Shown here in pieces: positions 15,025-21,552 of a stretch of DNA of 23,849 bases. The stretch lies in NCBI GenBank assembly GCA_041913045.1, contig JAYSGB010000046.1:1-23849 (forward strand), in the 5' to 3' direction. Both the position numbers and the translations under genes were made by a program. Position 1 is the first letter of the stretch; each line of letters begins with the position of its first letter. The notes beneath the pieces are model-generated. The model did no database searches and had not been told where the DNA came from. It saw only the letters and a program-made list of their open reading frames with translations. Source of the stretch: CAMLOF01 sp041913045 (GTDB taxonomy: Bacteria > Pseudomonadota > Gammaproteobacteria > Burkholderiales > Burkholderiaceae_C).

Positions 15025-16332
15025 CTAGAGAATCAAAATGGCACGAAAGTCATTGACATTTGTGTGTGTAGGCCCCGATACGAAGAGGTCGCCAAGGGCC
15101 GAGAAGTAGCCATATGCGTCATTGCGGTCTAGGTGTTCTGCCAGCTTCACGCCCGCCTTCGCGCCGCGAATCAGGGTGTCTGGCGATACAAAAGCACCTG
15201 CGTTGTCCTCGACACCGTCGATTCCATCGGTATCTGCCGCGAGAGCCCAGATGCGAGGCTCGCCCTGAAGGGCATGGGCCAACCCCATGCAGAATTCCCC
15301 CGCTCGACCGCCACGACCTCGGAGAACCCCAGCAGCTTGAGGCTTAACCGTTACAGTCGTTTCACCACCAGAGAGCAGCAGCAATGGCTTGGTTTGTGTT
15401 GAGGCGTTTCTCAGCATGTAGCGCGCCAGTGCGGCGTGTACTTTCCCAACATCGCGAGACTCCCCCTCGATAGCGTCCGAAAGGATGCGAGCCTCAATGC
15501 CAAGTGCCATCGCTTCATCTGCAACAGCTTGGAGAGACTGGTTTGGGGTGGCAAGCAAGCGTACGCTATTGCGAACGAAGCGCTGGTCACCGGGCTTCGG
15601 TGTTTCCAAGGTCCCCGCTTCAAGCGCCGCGTGAACGGCCTTGGGTACCTGGATGGCGTATTTCGACAGGATGTCAAGTGCGTCGCGGCAGGAGCTTGAA
15701 TCCTCCACGGTAGGACCGCTGGCGATTACCGACACGTCGTCACCGGGCACGTCGCTGATGGCAATGGTGACCACCGGTGCGGGCCAGCAAGCGGCAGCAA
15801 GCTGACCTCCCTTGATGCGAGACAGGTGCTTACGTACGCAGTTCATCTCGCGGATATCGGCTCCGCACCTCAGCAGTTCCTCATTTATGCGCTGCTTGCC
15901 GGCCAGGTCAAGTCCTGGCACTGGTAGCGTGAGCAGAGCCGAGCCGCCGCCAGAAATCAGGCACACGACCAAGTCGTCCGCGGTCAGCCCCTGAGTAAGT
16001 GCCTGTATGCGCAGGGCGGCATCCAAGCTTGCTTGGTCTGGAACTGGATGGGCTGCTTCAATGATTTCAATGCGCTGCGGTAGGCCTGGGGGTCTAGCTG
16101 GTGTGTGCCCGTACCTTGTGACGACTAGGCCAGTCACTGGCGCATGAGCAGGCCAGGCTGCTTCAAAAGCACATGCCATGGCGCCAGCAGCCTTACCCGC
16201 GCCCAACACCAGTGTTCGGCCTTTGGGTACGGGGGGAATATAGGCCTTCATCGTTTCTGAAGGCAAAGCCCGCCGGACGGCCACCCAGTAGAGGTGCTCC
16301 AGCAGAGCGCGTGGTTCGACCGCTGTTGTCAT
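15025..16332 (-). CDS. ttuD: Glycerate 2-kinase (TtuD/MOFRL family)
   Basis: The 435-residue product matches the class II glycerate kinase family (TtuD, GckA), which phosphorylates D-glycerate with ATP to 2-phosphoglycerate; older annotations call it hydroxypyruvate reductase. Seen are GAGKAA (44-49), SGGGSALLTLPVPG (from 127), the ISDVPGDD and ASGPTV blocks (192-208), and the C-terminal MOFRL domain with SGGETTVTV, GRGGRAGEF, ADTDGIDG and GPTHTNVND. Its ATG overlaps the stop of the dehydrogenase upstream (ATGA), so hydroxypyruvate to glycerate to 2-phosphoglycerate would be made by coupled genes. The product enters lower glycolysis and, through PEP, the adjacent PEP carboxylase. Confidence 0.9.
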   Translation of the reverse strand: MTTAVEPRALLEHLYWVAVRRALPSETMKAYIPPVPKGRTLVLGAGKAAGAMACAFEAAWPAHAPVTGLVVTRYGHTPARPPGLPQRIEIIEAAHPVPDQASLDAALRIQALTQGLTADDLVVCLISGGGSALLTLPVPGLDLAGKQRINEELLRCGADIREMNCVRKHLSRIKGGQLAAACWPAPVVTIAISDVPGDDVSVIASGPTVEDSSSCRDALDILSKYAIQVPKAVHAALEAGTLETPKPGDQRFVRNSVRLLATPNQSLQAVADEAMALGIEARILSDAIEGESRDVGKVHAALARYMLRNASTQTKPLLLLSGGETTVTVKPQAAGVLRGRGGRAGEFCMGLAHALQGEPRIWALAADTDGIDGVEDNAGAFVSPDTLIRGAKAGVKLAEHLDRNDAYGYFSALGDLFVSGPTHTNVNDFRAILIL

Positions 16333-17291
16333 GCCGCTGGCCCGACAACGTTGACAGGCTCACCACGCACGAATGCTTCGACGTTGTCGATGAGTTGGTC
16401 AGCAAGTCCCTGGATAGCCTCCTGAGACGCCCAGGCAACGTGCGGCGTGAGGATGAAGTTCGGCAGCTCCAGCAGTGCCATGAAGGGATGGTCAGCTGAC
16501 GGTGGCTCCGTCGACACGACATCGAATCCGGCTCCAGAAATTTGCCCGTGCCGCAGCGCCGCAGCCAGCGCTGCTTCATCGACCAGTCCTCCTCGAGCCG
16601 TGTTGATGATGAGCGGCTTCCGCACCATTTTCGCGAACTCTTCCGCCCCAAGCATGTTGCGTGTTTGGGCATTCAAAGGACAGTGGAGCGTGATGATGTC
16701 GGAGCGCGCCAGCATCTCGTCGAAAGGGGTGTAGAGGCTCCCTTGCCCGGTAAGACCTTTGAACCCTGAGAACAGCACGTTCATGCCAAGAGCTCGCCCA
16801 ATGGTCGCGACCGCATTGCCTAACACCCCATCGCCGATGATGCCCAGAGTGGAACCTGACAAATCGCGGATGGCGTAGTCGAAGTAGCAGAATTGGCCTG
16901 ACGTCTGCCATCTCCCAGCTTTCACCGACTCGCGGTATGCGCAGATGCTCCGGCGCAGCGCAAACATCAGCGCAAATGTGTGCTCGGGTACTGTGTTCCC
17001 CGCATAGTTGCGGATATTGCTTACCGTGATGCCCCGCTCGACACAGGTGTTGACGTCAATGTTGTCGGTGCCAGTGGCGGCGACCGCCACCAGTTTCAAT
17101 TTGGAGGCCTGCTGCAGAGCAGCTGCATTGAGCTTCACCTTATTGGTGATGACGATGTCGGCTTCCGCGATGCGTTGGGCCACCTCGCTGGGCTGTGTGT
17201 TGTCATAGCTGACGAGTTCGTGCTGGAATGCAGGACGGCGGAGCGTGGTTTCCGGGGACAAGGTCGAGCGGTCGAGAAAAACAATCTTCAT
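16329..17291 (-). CDS. hprA: D-2-hydroxyacid dehydrogenase, glycerate dehydrogenase (HprA) type
   Basis: The 320-residue enzyme likely reduces hydroxypyruvate (or glyoxylate) to D-glycerate (or glycolate). The N-terminal KIVFLDRSTL, the block AVAATGTDNIDV, ITVSNIRNYAGNTVPEH and FCYFDY are typical of bacterial glycerate dehydrogenases. The catalytic set is Arg233 (NTARGGLVDE), Glu262 (STEPP) and His284 (TPHVAWAS). The dinucleotide motif is GDGVLG (153-158). At the end of the next strand, where NAD enzymes carry Asp, this protein has Gly176 with Lys178 close by (FSGFKG), hinting at NADP(H). AGGAA precedes the ATG. It lies 118 bases after the Bug gene and overlaps the kinase gene. Confidence 0.88.
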   Translation of the reverse strand: MKIVFLDRSTLSPETTLRRPAFQHELVSYDNTQPSEVAQRIAEADIVITNKVKLNAAALQQASKLKLVAVAATGTDNIDVNTCVERGITVSNIRNYAGNTVPEHTFALMFALRRSICAYRESVKAGRWQTSGQFCYFDYAIRDLSGSTLGIIGDGVLGNAVATIGRALGMNVLFSGFKGLTGQGSLYTPFDEMLARSDIITLHCPLNAQTRNMLGAEEFAKMVRKPLIINTARGGLVDEAALAAALRHGQISGAGFDVVSTEPPSADHPFMALLELPNFILTPHVAWASQEAIQGLADQLIDNVEAFVRGEPVNVVGPAA

Positions 17292-17309
17292 ATCGTTCCT
17301 GAGGATGAG

Positions 17310-17336
17310 GGCGGGCCAGTTTCAGGATGTCCCGCC
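17310..17336 (-). other. Inverted repeat between the Bug gene and hprA
   Basis: GGCGGG (17310-17315) and CCCGCC (17331-17336) can pair, and a longer-range pair GGGCCAG (17313-17319) with CTGGCCC (17358-17364) competes with it. Both lie in the 118-base gap after the receptor gene. They might reduce read-through or stabilise the receptor message. Confidence 0.3.
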
Positions 17337-17409
17337 AACGAGAAATGCAGAAAGCAGCTGGCCCAAATTTGGAGCAGCTGATAAGAGTCAAGCGATGAGG
17401 ATGGAAGCG

Positions 17410-18378
17410 TTAATCAACAGCGGCCCCTGATGCCTTCACGATAGGCGCCCACTTGGCGATGTCATCCTGCAGGAGCTTCTCAAGACGCTTGGGGCCTCCG
17501 GTCAAAGGCTCTACACCTGCGACCTTGAACCGTTCCAATACATCCGTTGATGCGATGGCAGCTGCAACTTGTTCTGCCAACATGGCGACCACTGCGCTTG
17601 GCGTTCCTTTCACCGCAAACAGGCCAACCCAGAGGTCACCTGCATACCCTGGAACCACTTCGCCGATGGACGGCACGTCGGGCAGCGTGGGCGAGCGCCT
17701 GGCCGAACTCACGCCGAGTGCGCGCAGCTTGCCGCTCTTGATGAATTCGATGCACGACGGCAAGCTCGCGAAAGCAACAGGTATCTGACCTCCCATCACA
17801 TCGGTCAACGCTGGCGCTACGCCTTTGTATGGAACGTGCTGAAGCGGGACCCCCGTGCTGGTCGAGAGCATGGCTCCCAGCAGATGGTTCAGTGACCCAT
17901 TCCCGGCCGAGGCGTATTGAATCTCTTCCTTGCTCGCCTTCGCGACCTTGAGGAACTCGGTCAGGTTCTTTGCTGGAAACGAGGAATTCACCACCAGAAC
18001 ATTGGGGACCACGCCAACAGGGGCGATAGGCTCGAAGTCCTTGACTGGGTCAAACGGGACGTTCTTGAAGAGCGCCGGGTTGATTGCCTGCGTACTGCTG
18101 ATGGTTAGCAGCAGGGTGTACCCATCCTTGGGGGCGCGTGCCGCGAAGTCGGTACCGATGTTCCCGCCGGCGCCAGGGCGGTTGTCTACGATGACACGCT
18201 GATTGCTCAGCTCGCCAAGTTTTTGAGCGAGGATGCGGCCGACTGTGTCATTGGTGCCGCCGGGCGCCTGAGGCACGACGATGGTGATGGGCTTGGACGG
18301 ATAAGTTTCCGCGATAGCCTTTAGGCCGAACAGGCTGGCGGCTGCCAGGACGCTGAACTCGCGACGTGATGTGGGCAT
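17410..18378 (-). CDS. Bug/TctC-type periplasmic solute receptor
   Basis: Bug proteins are periplasmic receptors, very abundant in Burkholderiales, that bind small carboxylates; some feed tripartite tricarboxylate transporters and some act in sensing. The 322-residue product has the family pattern YPSKPITIVVPQAPGGTNDTVGR, NRPGAGGNIGTD, GYTLLL, PFDPVKDFEPIA, YASAGNGS and PYKGVAPAL. The signal peptide begins PTSRREFSV, a twin-arginine-like motif. ATG 18378 gives a normal signal peptide; an in-frame TTG at 18420 touching the lyase stop would add 14 residues with no motif. There is no TctA or TctB gene nearby, so it must use a distant permease. It sits between lyase and dehydrogenase in operon 2. 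Confidence 0.92.
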   Translation of the reverse strand: MPTSRREFSVLAAASLFGLKAIAETYPSKPITIVVPQAPGGTNDTVGRILAQKLGELSNQRVIVDNRPGAGGNIGTDFAARAPKDGYTLLLTISSTQAINPALFKNVPFDPVKDFEPIAPVGVVPNVLVVNSSFPAKNLTEFLKVAKASKEEIQYASAGNGSLNHLLGAMLSTSTGVPLQHVPYKGVAPALTDVMGGQIPVAFASLPSCIEFIKSGKLRALGVSSARRSPTLPDVPSIGEVVPGYAGDLWVGLFAVKGTPSAVVAMLAEQVAAAIASTDVLERFKVAGVEPLTGGPKRLEKLLQDDIAKWAPIVKASGAAVD

Positions 18379-18416
18379 GTTTGTCTCATACTTTGGCTGA
18401 TGAAAGGACGCGTTCT

Positions 18417-19268
18417 TCAAAGCTGTGCAAGCAGCTCTTTTGCACGCAAATAGACGGGCTTATCCACCATGGCGCCATCTAACTTGATGGCACCTTCTCC
18501 GCGGGCGAATGCTTCATCGAAGACATCGACCACGCGGCGTGCTTGTTCGATTTCCTGTGGCGAGGCCGTGTAGCACTCGTTCACAACATCAACGAACTTT
18601 GGGTGGACCACTACGGCGCCGCGGAAACCCAGGGCTCGCGCCCGCTGCACGACCACCTTGAATTCCTCGGGCGAGCCCAACTCGGCGATGGAGGCGACAA
18701 AGCCGATGGGCTGAATTCGTGCAGCTCGGGCAGCGGTCAGAACAGCCATGCTGGGATACAGGAGCGCATCTGCAGTGGGCAAGCCTCCGCAGTCGAGGGA
18801 GTAGTCCTCGCTGCCCAGCATCATCCCCATCACGCGAGATGAAGCTGTGGCGATGTCGTACAGCCGCGGTAGGGCCGCCGCACTTTCGATTTGGAGCAGG
18901 AAACGTACGTGACCTGCCTGCATCGACTGGGCAGACTCCAGAGCGGTCACCATTTGGGCAATGATTTGCACATCTCGAGCGTGCTCCACCTTCGGGACAA
19001 CCAGGATGTCTAGACCGTGGACCACTGCCGCCTGAAGGTCGATGACTGTCGTAAGCCAATCTCCATTCACGCGGACGGCCGCCAGCTTGTTGGCCGCCTT
19101 TAGCTTTGAGATGGACTCGGGCAGGAGCTTTCTTGCAGCAGCACGATTCGAGGGATGTGTTCCATCTTCGAGGTCGAGAATGACTGCGTCGCTTGTCTTG
19201 TTGATGGAACTATCCAGCAGCTTTTCATTGGCTGCGGGGACGAAGAGGAATGAGCGGACGGTTTTCAT
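18417..19268 (-). CDS. CitE-like / HpcH-HpaI family acyl-CoA lyase (operon 2)
   Basis: This 283-residue lyase is a paralogue of the one at 8750-9682 and should split a 3-hydroxyacyl-CoA with Mg2+. Seen are SFLFVPAANEKLL, DLEDGTHPSNR (32-42), Arg66 in AAVRVNGDW, Glu128 in LQIESAAAL, Asp155 in GSEDYSLD and VHPKFVDV. ATG 19268 lies four bases after the CoA-transferase stop; the frame is open upstream but that part lies within the transferase gene and lacks family features. Neighbours making glycerate and 2-phosphoglycerate suggest the released oxo acid is hydroxypyruvate or something convertible to it (inference). Malyl-CoA or citramalyl-CoA cleavage remains possible. Confidence 0.9.
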   Translation of the reverse strand: MKTVRSFLFVPAANEKLLDSSINKTSDAVILDLEDGTHPSNRAAARKLLPESISKLKAANKLAAVRVNGDWLTTVIDLQAAVVHGLDILVVPKVEHARDVQIIAQMVTALESAQSMQAGHVRFLLQIESAAALPRLYDIATASSRVMGMMLGSEDYSLDCGGLPTADALLYPSMAVLTAARAARIQPIGFVASIAELGSPEEFKVVVQRARALGFRGAVVVHPKFVDVVNECYTASPQEIEQARRVVDVFDEAFARGEGAIKLDGAMVDKPVYLRAKELLAQL

Positions 19269-19272
19269 AGAC

Positions 19273-20490
19273 TCAATTGGGTTGTGCGGCGATGGGGGAC
19301 GGCGCGTTGGAAGCTTGTTGCGACTTGCCGAACCATGCGCTGTTGTCCTGGCCAAGCGTTGGAGCACTTCGCCGGATGGCAGGACGCTCTCCGTTAATTC
19401 GATAAGGTGCGGCGTGAACTGAAACCGTGCGTCCATCGGGTGCGACCTGGTCTACCAGTAGCTTGCTTTCTGCGATGTAGGGGTGCTCCAAAAGGTCGGC
19501 TATATCGCAGACGGGTCCTGCGGTGATGTCCCGCACTGCGAAAAACTCCAGCGCCTCTGCCAGCGTGAGCTTGGTGATGTGCCCTTGGATTAGCGCGTCC
19601 AGCGCATCGATGTTTTTCAATCGAGCCTCATGAGAAGAGAAGCGTGGGTCCTGAAGGCCTTCTGAATAGCCGATGCCTTCGAACAAACGTGCCAAGGTGC
19701 CTTCCATGCCCGCAGAGAGGGCCACCCACTTCCCATCACTGGTCTTATAGACATTGCGAGGTGCATGCGTGGGCGAGCGACTACCCGAGCGCGGGGTTGG
19801 CCGTCCAGTGAGCTGAAATTCGGCAGCCTGCGGGCCGAGGATGGAAAAAAGAGGTTCGAACAACGACAGGTCAACCTCTTGGACCGATGGGCTCGCATTG
19901 CCTCGCTGCCCGTGCAGTACCGCCAGGGCTAGCGCGGCACCGTAGATGCCGGCAACTGAGTCAGCCATGGCGAACGGAGGCAGGACTGGGGGCAAGTCAG
20001 CAAAACCGTTCATGGCAGCGAAGCCACTCATCGCTTCAATCAAGGAGCCAAAACCCCCTTTGCTCGCAAACTGCCCGGTTTGACCCCACCCGGAAATGCG
20101 TACCACCACCAGCTTGGGATTCAAGGCGTTGAGCCGCTCCTTGCCGAGGCCCATGCGTTCTAGGGTGCCAGGACGAAAGTTCTCGACCAGGATGTCGGCA
20201 TCGGATAGAAGACCCGCCAGTTTCGCCATGCCGTCCTCAGTGCGCAGGTTCAACTCGACGCTGTCCTTGTTGCGGCTGTACGCAAGCCAGTAGGTGCTCA
20301 TGCCATCGCGCTGCCATGCCCGCAGCTCGTCTCCCTTGCGTGGCGGCTCCACCTTGATAACAGTGGCACCGAGGTCTGCAAGTACATGAGTCAGCATGTT
20401 TCCTGAGACCAGCCGCGAGAGGTCGACGACTTTTACGGCCGCCAGGGGTTGCGTGCTATCTCCAGCAACAGAGTGGTTTTGTTGGTTCAT
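19273..20490 (-). CDS. Class III CoA-transferase (CaiB/BaiF family, operon 2)
   Basis: The 405-residue product would activate a carboxylic acid as its CoA ester using a donor such as succinyl-CoA. Family features are VVDLSRLVSGNMLT, IKVE, SRNKDSVELNL, ENFRPGTLERMG, ISGWGQTGQF, and the catalytic Asp177 in MADSVAGIYGA; THAPRNVYKTSDGKW lies in the second half. Long blocks are shared with the operon 1 enzyme. A C-terminal Gln/Ala/Pro-rich tail of about 20 residues is extra. ATG 20490 was chosen for its AGGAG at 20497-20501; a GTG 11 codons upstream lacks one. It is the first gene of operon 2, divergent from the LysR gene across 87 bases. Confidence 0.92.
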   Translation of the reverse strand: MNQQNHSVAGDSTQPLAAVKVVDLSRLVSGNMLTHVLADLGATVIKVEPPRKGDELRAWQRDGMSTYWLAYSRNKDSVELNLRTEDGMAKLAGLLSDADILVENFRPGTLERMGLGKERLNALNPKLVVVRISGWGQTGQFASKGGFGSLIEAMSGFAAMNGFADLPPVLPPFAMADSVAGIYGAALALAVLHGQRGNASPSVQEVDLSLFEPLFSILGPQAAEFQLTGRPTPRSGSRSPTHAPRNVYKTSDGKWVALSAGMEGTLARLFEGIGYSEGLQDPRFSSHEARLKNIDALDALIQGHITKLTLAEALEFFAVRDITAGPVCDIADLLEHPYIAESKLLVDQVAPDGRTVSVHAAPYRINGERPAIRRSAPTLGQDNSAWFGKSQQASNAPSPIAAQPN

Positions 20491-20496
20491 CAGTAG

Positions 20497-20501
20497 CTCC
20501 T
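20497..20501 (-). promoter_or_regulatory. Ribosome binding site deciding the operon 2 CoA-transferase start
   Basis: AGGAG on the - strand, six bases before ATG 20490. It supports this start over the upstream GTG at 20523, which would also overlap the putative regulator site. Confidence 0.55.
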
Positions 20502-20525
20502 GAGACAAGTCTCGGGCTTTCACTG

Positions 20526-20540
20526 GTATCTGTAAAATAC
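20526..20540. promoter_or_regulatory. Candidate second LysR site (activation half)
   Basis: GTAT-N7-ATAC is a perfect inverted repeat that contains the LysR T-N11-A pattern (T20527 to A20539). It lies nearer the CoA-transferase, where the activation site of a divergent LysR system would be expected. Confidence 0.4.
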
Positions 20541-20541
20541 A

Positions 20542-20564
20542 TTCGATGTCTACTGAATATCGAA
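20542..20564. promoter_or_regulatory. Candidate LysR recognition site
   Basis: TTCGAT (20542-20547) and ATCGAA (20559-20564) are perfect arms around exactly 11 bases, matching the T-N11-A rule for LysR boxes. The site lies between the divergent regulator and CoA-transferase, 13 bases from the LysR ATG, so binding could both repress the regulator gene and activate operon 2. Confidence 0.6.
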
Positions 20565-20577
20565 AAAATCAATACAC

Positions 20578-21513
20578 ATGGAGCTGCGCCAACTTAGGTA
20601 TCTGATTGGGGTTTGTGAAGCGGGCGGGGTACTCGCCGCCTCTAAGACCTTGCACGTGGCACAGCCAGCGCTGAGTCAAAGCATTTCTTCTCTCGAGAGC
20701 GAACTGGGGGTGCAGCTGTTCGTTAGGACAAATCGAGGTATGACCTTGACCGACGCAGGCCGCACCATGCTCGAACATGCGCGTGTCGTTCTTGCCGACA
20801 TCGAGCGGGCACGCAGTGCAGTCCAGCATTCCGCCCTGGACATCACAGGAGAGATGGCCATAGGGTTGCCTACGACTGTGGCGCTGGTGGCCACGCTGCC
20901 CATCCTGCGAGCGACGAAGGCGAAATATCCGAAATTGAGGCTCAAAATTATCGAGAGCCACAGCGGCTTTCTGGGAGAGTGGTTGCGCGCGGGTCGCCTG
21001 GACCTGTCTGTACTGTTTGTTTCCGGAAACGAATCGACTTTCGAGTACCGGTTGCTTCTTGAAGAGCGACTTGCTCTGGTGACCACTCCAGATGAAGCAC
21101 CATCTACCAAAGAGGTATCGCTTCAGTCTCTGGGTTCTCGCCCGCTTGTCCTGCCCGCTCGAGAGCACGGGCTGCGCCGAATCATTGACAGAGTGTGCGC
21201 AGAACATGGTGTTGACCCGGTAGTGATTGCAGAAATTGACTCTCTGCCGAACATAAAGAAGGCAGTGCAGGAGGGGATGGCGAGCACCATCCTGTCCCCG
21301 GGTGCCGTTGTTGATGAGGTGCGTGATGGCCACTTGGCGGTGACCACCATAACTAGACCCCATATCTCCCGCCAGGTGGCATGTGCGACTTCGATGACCC
21401 GCCCCATGACGCCAGCTGCAACAGCAATGATTTCGCTGGTAACCGCAGAAATGCGCGCGCTGGTTGAGCAAGGGTTATGGCCAGCGGTGTGGGTTGGCGA
21501 CGGCCCTGCCTAG
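20578..21513 (+). CDS. LysR-type transcriptional regulator (operon 2)
   Basis: The 311-residue regulator has the LysR helix-turn-helix at residues 1-60 (MELRQLRYLIGV, AASKTLHVAQPALSQSISSLE, LFVRTNRGMTLT) followed by the effector domain. It is divergent from the CoA-transferase gene, and the 87-base gap carries two T-N11-A style sites, the classic layout for self-repression and effector-dependent activation of the neighbour. No clear ribosome site precedes ATG 20578 (an A-rich CGAAAAAATC only), so translation may be weak. The effector is probably the imported acid or a pathway intermediate. The gene ends in a hairpin shared with the convergent esterase. Confidence 0.92.
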   Translation: MELRQLRYLIGVCEAGGVLAASKTLHVAQPALSQSISSLESELGVQLFVRTNRGMTLTDAGRTMLEHARVVLADIERARSAVQHSALDITGEMAIGLPTTVALVATLPILRATKAKYPKLRLKIIESHSGFLGEWLRAGRLDLSVLFVSGNESTFEYRLLLEERLALVTTPDEAPSTKEVSLQSLGSRPLVLPAREHGLRRIIDRVCAEHGVDPVVIAEIDSLPNIKKAVQEGMASTILSPGAVVDEVRDGHLAVTTITRPHISRQVACATSMTRPMTPAATAMISLVTAEMRALVEQGLWPAVWVGDGPA

Positions 21514-21525
21514 GTGGCTAGGCAG
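21506..21525. terminator. Hairpin between convergent LysR and esterase genes
   Basis: CTGCCTAG-GTGG-CTAGGCAG is a perfect 8-base stem with a four-base loop spanning the LysR stop codon (21511-21513), 28 bases from the end of the convergent esterase gene. It lacks a U-run. Its position fits a bidirectional terminator; an alternative stem AGGCA/TGCCT (21520-21539) competes. Confidence 0.4.
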
Positions 21526-21552
21526 CGTTGGGGATGCCTCACCGCTGGAGTT

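Noticed and set aside
18379..18420. TTG start for the operon 2 Bug protein
   Set aside because: It would touch the lyase stop and so could be coupled, but it adds 14 residues ahead of a normal signal peptide and uses a rare start codon.
20569..21471. Long - strand open frame (300 codons) opposite the LysR gene
   Set aside because: Shadow of LysR; it would also run through the divergent operator region and shows no domain.
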